31,608 nt of DNA, from the NCBI GenBank assembly GCA_910586905.1, contig CAJUIV010000018.1:1-31608 (forward strand). The letters run 5' to 3'. The stretch's first letter is position 1. Every line of letters starts with the position of its first letter. Both the position numbers and the translations under genes were made by a program. Shown here in pieces: positions 31,556-31,608 of this stretch. This DNA comes from an uncultured Christensenellaceae bacterium (GTDB lineage Bacteria; Bacillota; Clostridia; Christensenellales; CAG-314). The notes beneath the pieces were generated by a model. It did not search any database and had not been told where the DNA came from. It saw only the letters and a list, made by a program, of their open reading frames with translations.

Positions 31556-31608
31556 AAGCGCACTTCCCATAGGGAATTAAAAAACTAAATTATTAAGAGT
31601 TATACTTT
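31556..31608 (-). repeat. Dispersed repeat, copy 2 (inverted, runs off the window)
   Basis: Its reverse complement matches 8441-8490, including GTTTTTTAATTCCCTATGG and AAGTGCGCTT. Similarity reaches the last bases of the window, so the full extent is not visible. Here the centre is the perfect palindrome-like TTCCC-ATA-GGGAA. Confidence 0.75.

Larger units (their letters stand above)
30997..31608. other. AT-rich non-coding stretch at the right edge
   Basis: About 610 nt without a credible gene. Visible items: TTGACT (31124-31129), 17 bp, TAAATT (31147-31152), with two GCTAGC palindromes in the spacer; TTGACA at 31222-31227 with weak -10 choices; a hairpin ACTGAT...ATCAGT (about 31263-31298); a perfect 7-1-7 palindrome TTTTCACGGTGAAAA (31446-31460); and the second copy of a dispersed repeat at the edge. 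The composition is far more AT-rich than the genes to the left. Confidence 0.6.

Noticed and set aside
1..31608. CRISPR arrays, tRNA genes, complete insertion sequences
   Set aside because: No regularly spaced direct repeats, no tRNA cloverleaf and no transposase gene were found on reading both strands.

Overview
The window looks like chromosome from an anaerobic, endospore-forming member of the Bacillota (class Clostridia in the broad sense). The reasons are a sporulation gene set (spoIIQ, spoIIGA, sigE, spoIVFA, spoIVFB), a large SRP RNA with an Alu domain, a T-box leader in front of ileS, and an Enterococcus/Clostridium-style V-type ATPase operon. The moderately AT-rich sequence and the presence of minE fit a Clostridia lineage (possibly Christensenellales-like). 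That placement is inference; no 16S rRNA or other decisive marker is present.

Layout from left to right. (1) 0-4.4 kb: prs with its own promoter and terminator, a small YwmB-like exported protein, spoIIQ, then spoIIGA-sigE. (2) 4.4-8.5 kb, accessory-like: an HTH regulator fused to about 19 glycine-led pentapeptide-like repeats, the SRP RNA gene, a UPF0291 protein, a zinc-ribbon/pyrophosphatase-like fusion, a P-loop kinase, a doubly broken PPOX-family flavoprotein pseudogene, and one copy of a dispersed repeat whose inverted partner lies at the right window edge. (3) 8.5-13.9 kb: promoter plus Ile T-box leader plus ileS (long type), then an rRNA-methyltransferase-like gene and a RluA-family pseudouridine synthase. 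(4) 14.0-16.7 kb: minD, a divergent minE, spoIVFA and spoIVFB, equivalent to the B. subtilis minCD-spoIVFAB neighbourhood but with minE and without minC. (5) 16.7-21.4 kb: a minus-strand membrane protein, a nadD-yqeK fusion, rsfS, a TSCPD-domain gene, tsaC/ywlC and rpiB. (6) 21.5-30.8 kb: a complete V-type ATPase operon ntpF-I-K-E-C-G-A-B-D. (7) 30.8-31.6 kb: a 40-codon minus-strand small gene and an AT-rich stretch with promoter-like and palindromic signals but no recognisable gene.

How the genes fit together. SpoIIGA and pro-sigma-E form the first mother-cell activation step. SpoIIQ works in the forespore channel, and SpoIVFA/FB controls sigma-K processing. Prs, RpiB and NadD feed ribose-phosphate and NAD metabolism, while IleS, RsfS, TsaC, RluA and the methyltransferase serve translation. 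The V-ATPase rotor subunit keeps all five residues that bind Na+ in the E. hirae ring, so Na+ coupling is predicted.

The least ordinary features are: a strongly folded non-coding segment with a possible H-type pseudoknot between ntpB and ntpD; a short unit with 12-bp inverted termini between ntpG and ntpA; several genes whose -10 box sits only 6-9 nt from the ATG (candidate leaderless mRNAs, including spoIIGA); the HTH-pentapeptide-repeat fusion; and a T-box whose antiterminator departs from the usual consensus. No CRISPR array, intact insertion sequence, tRNA or rRNA was seen.
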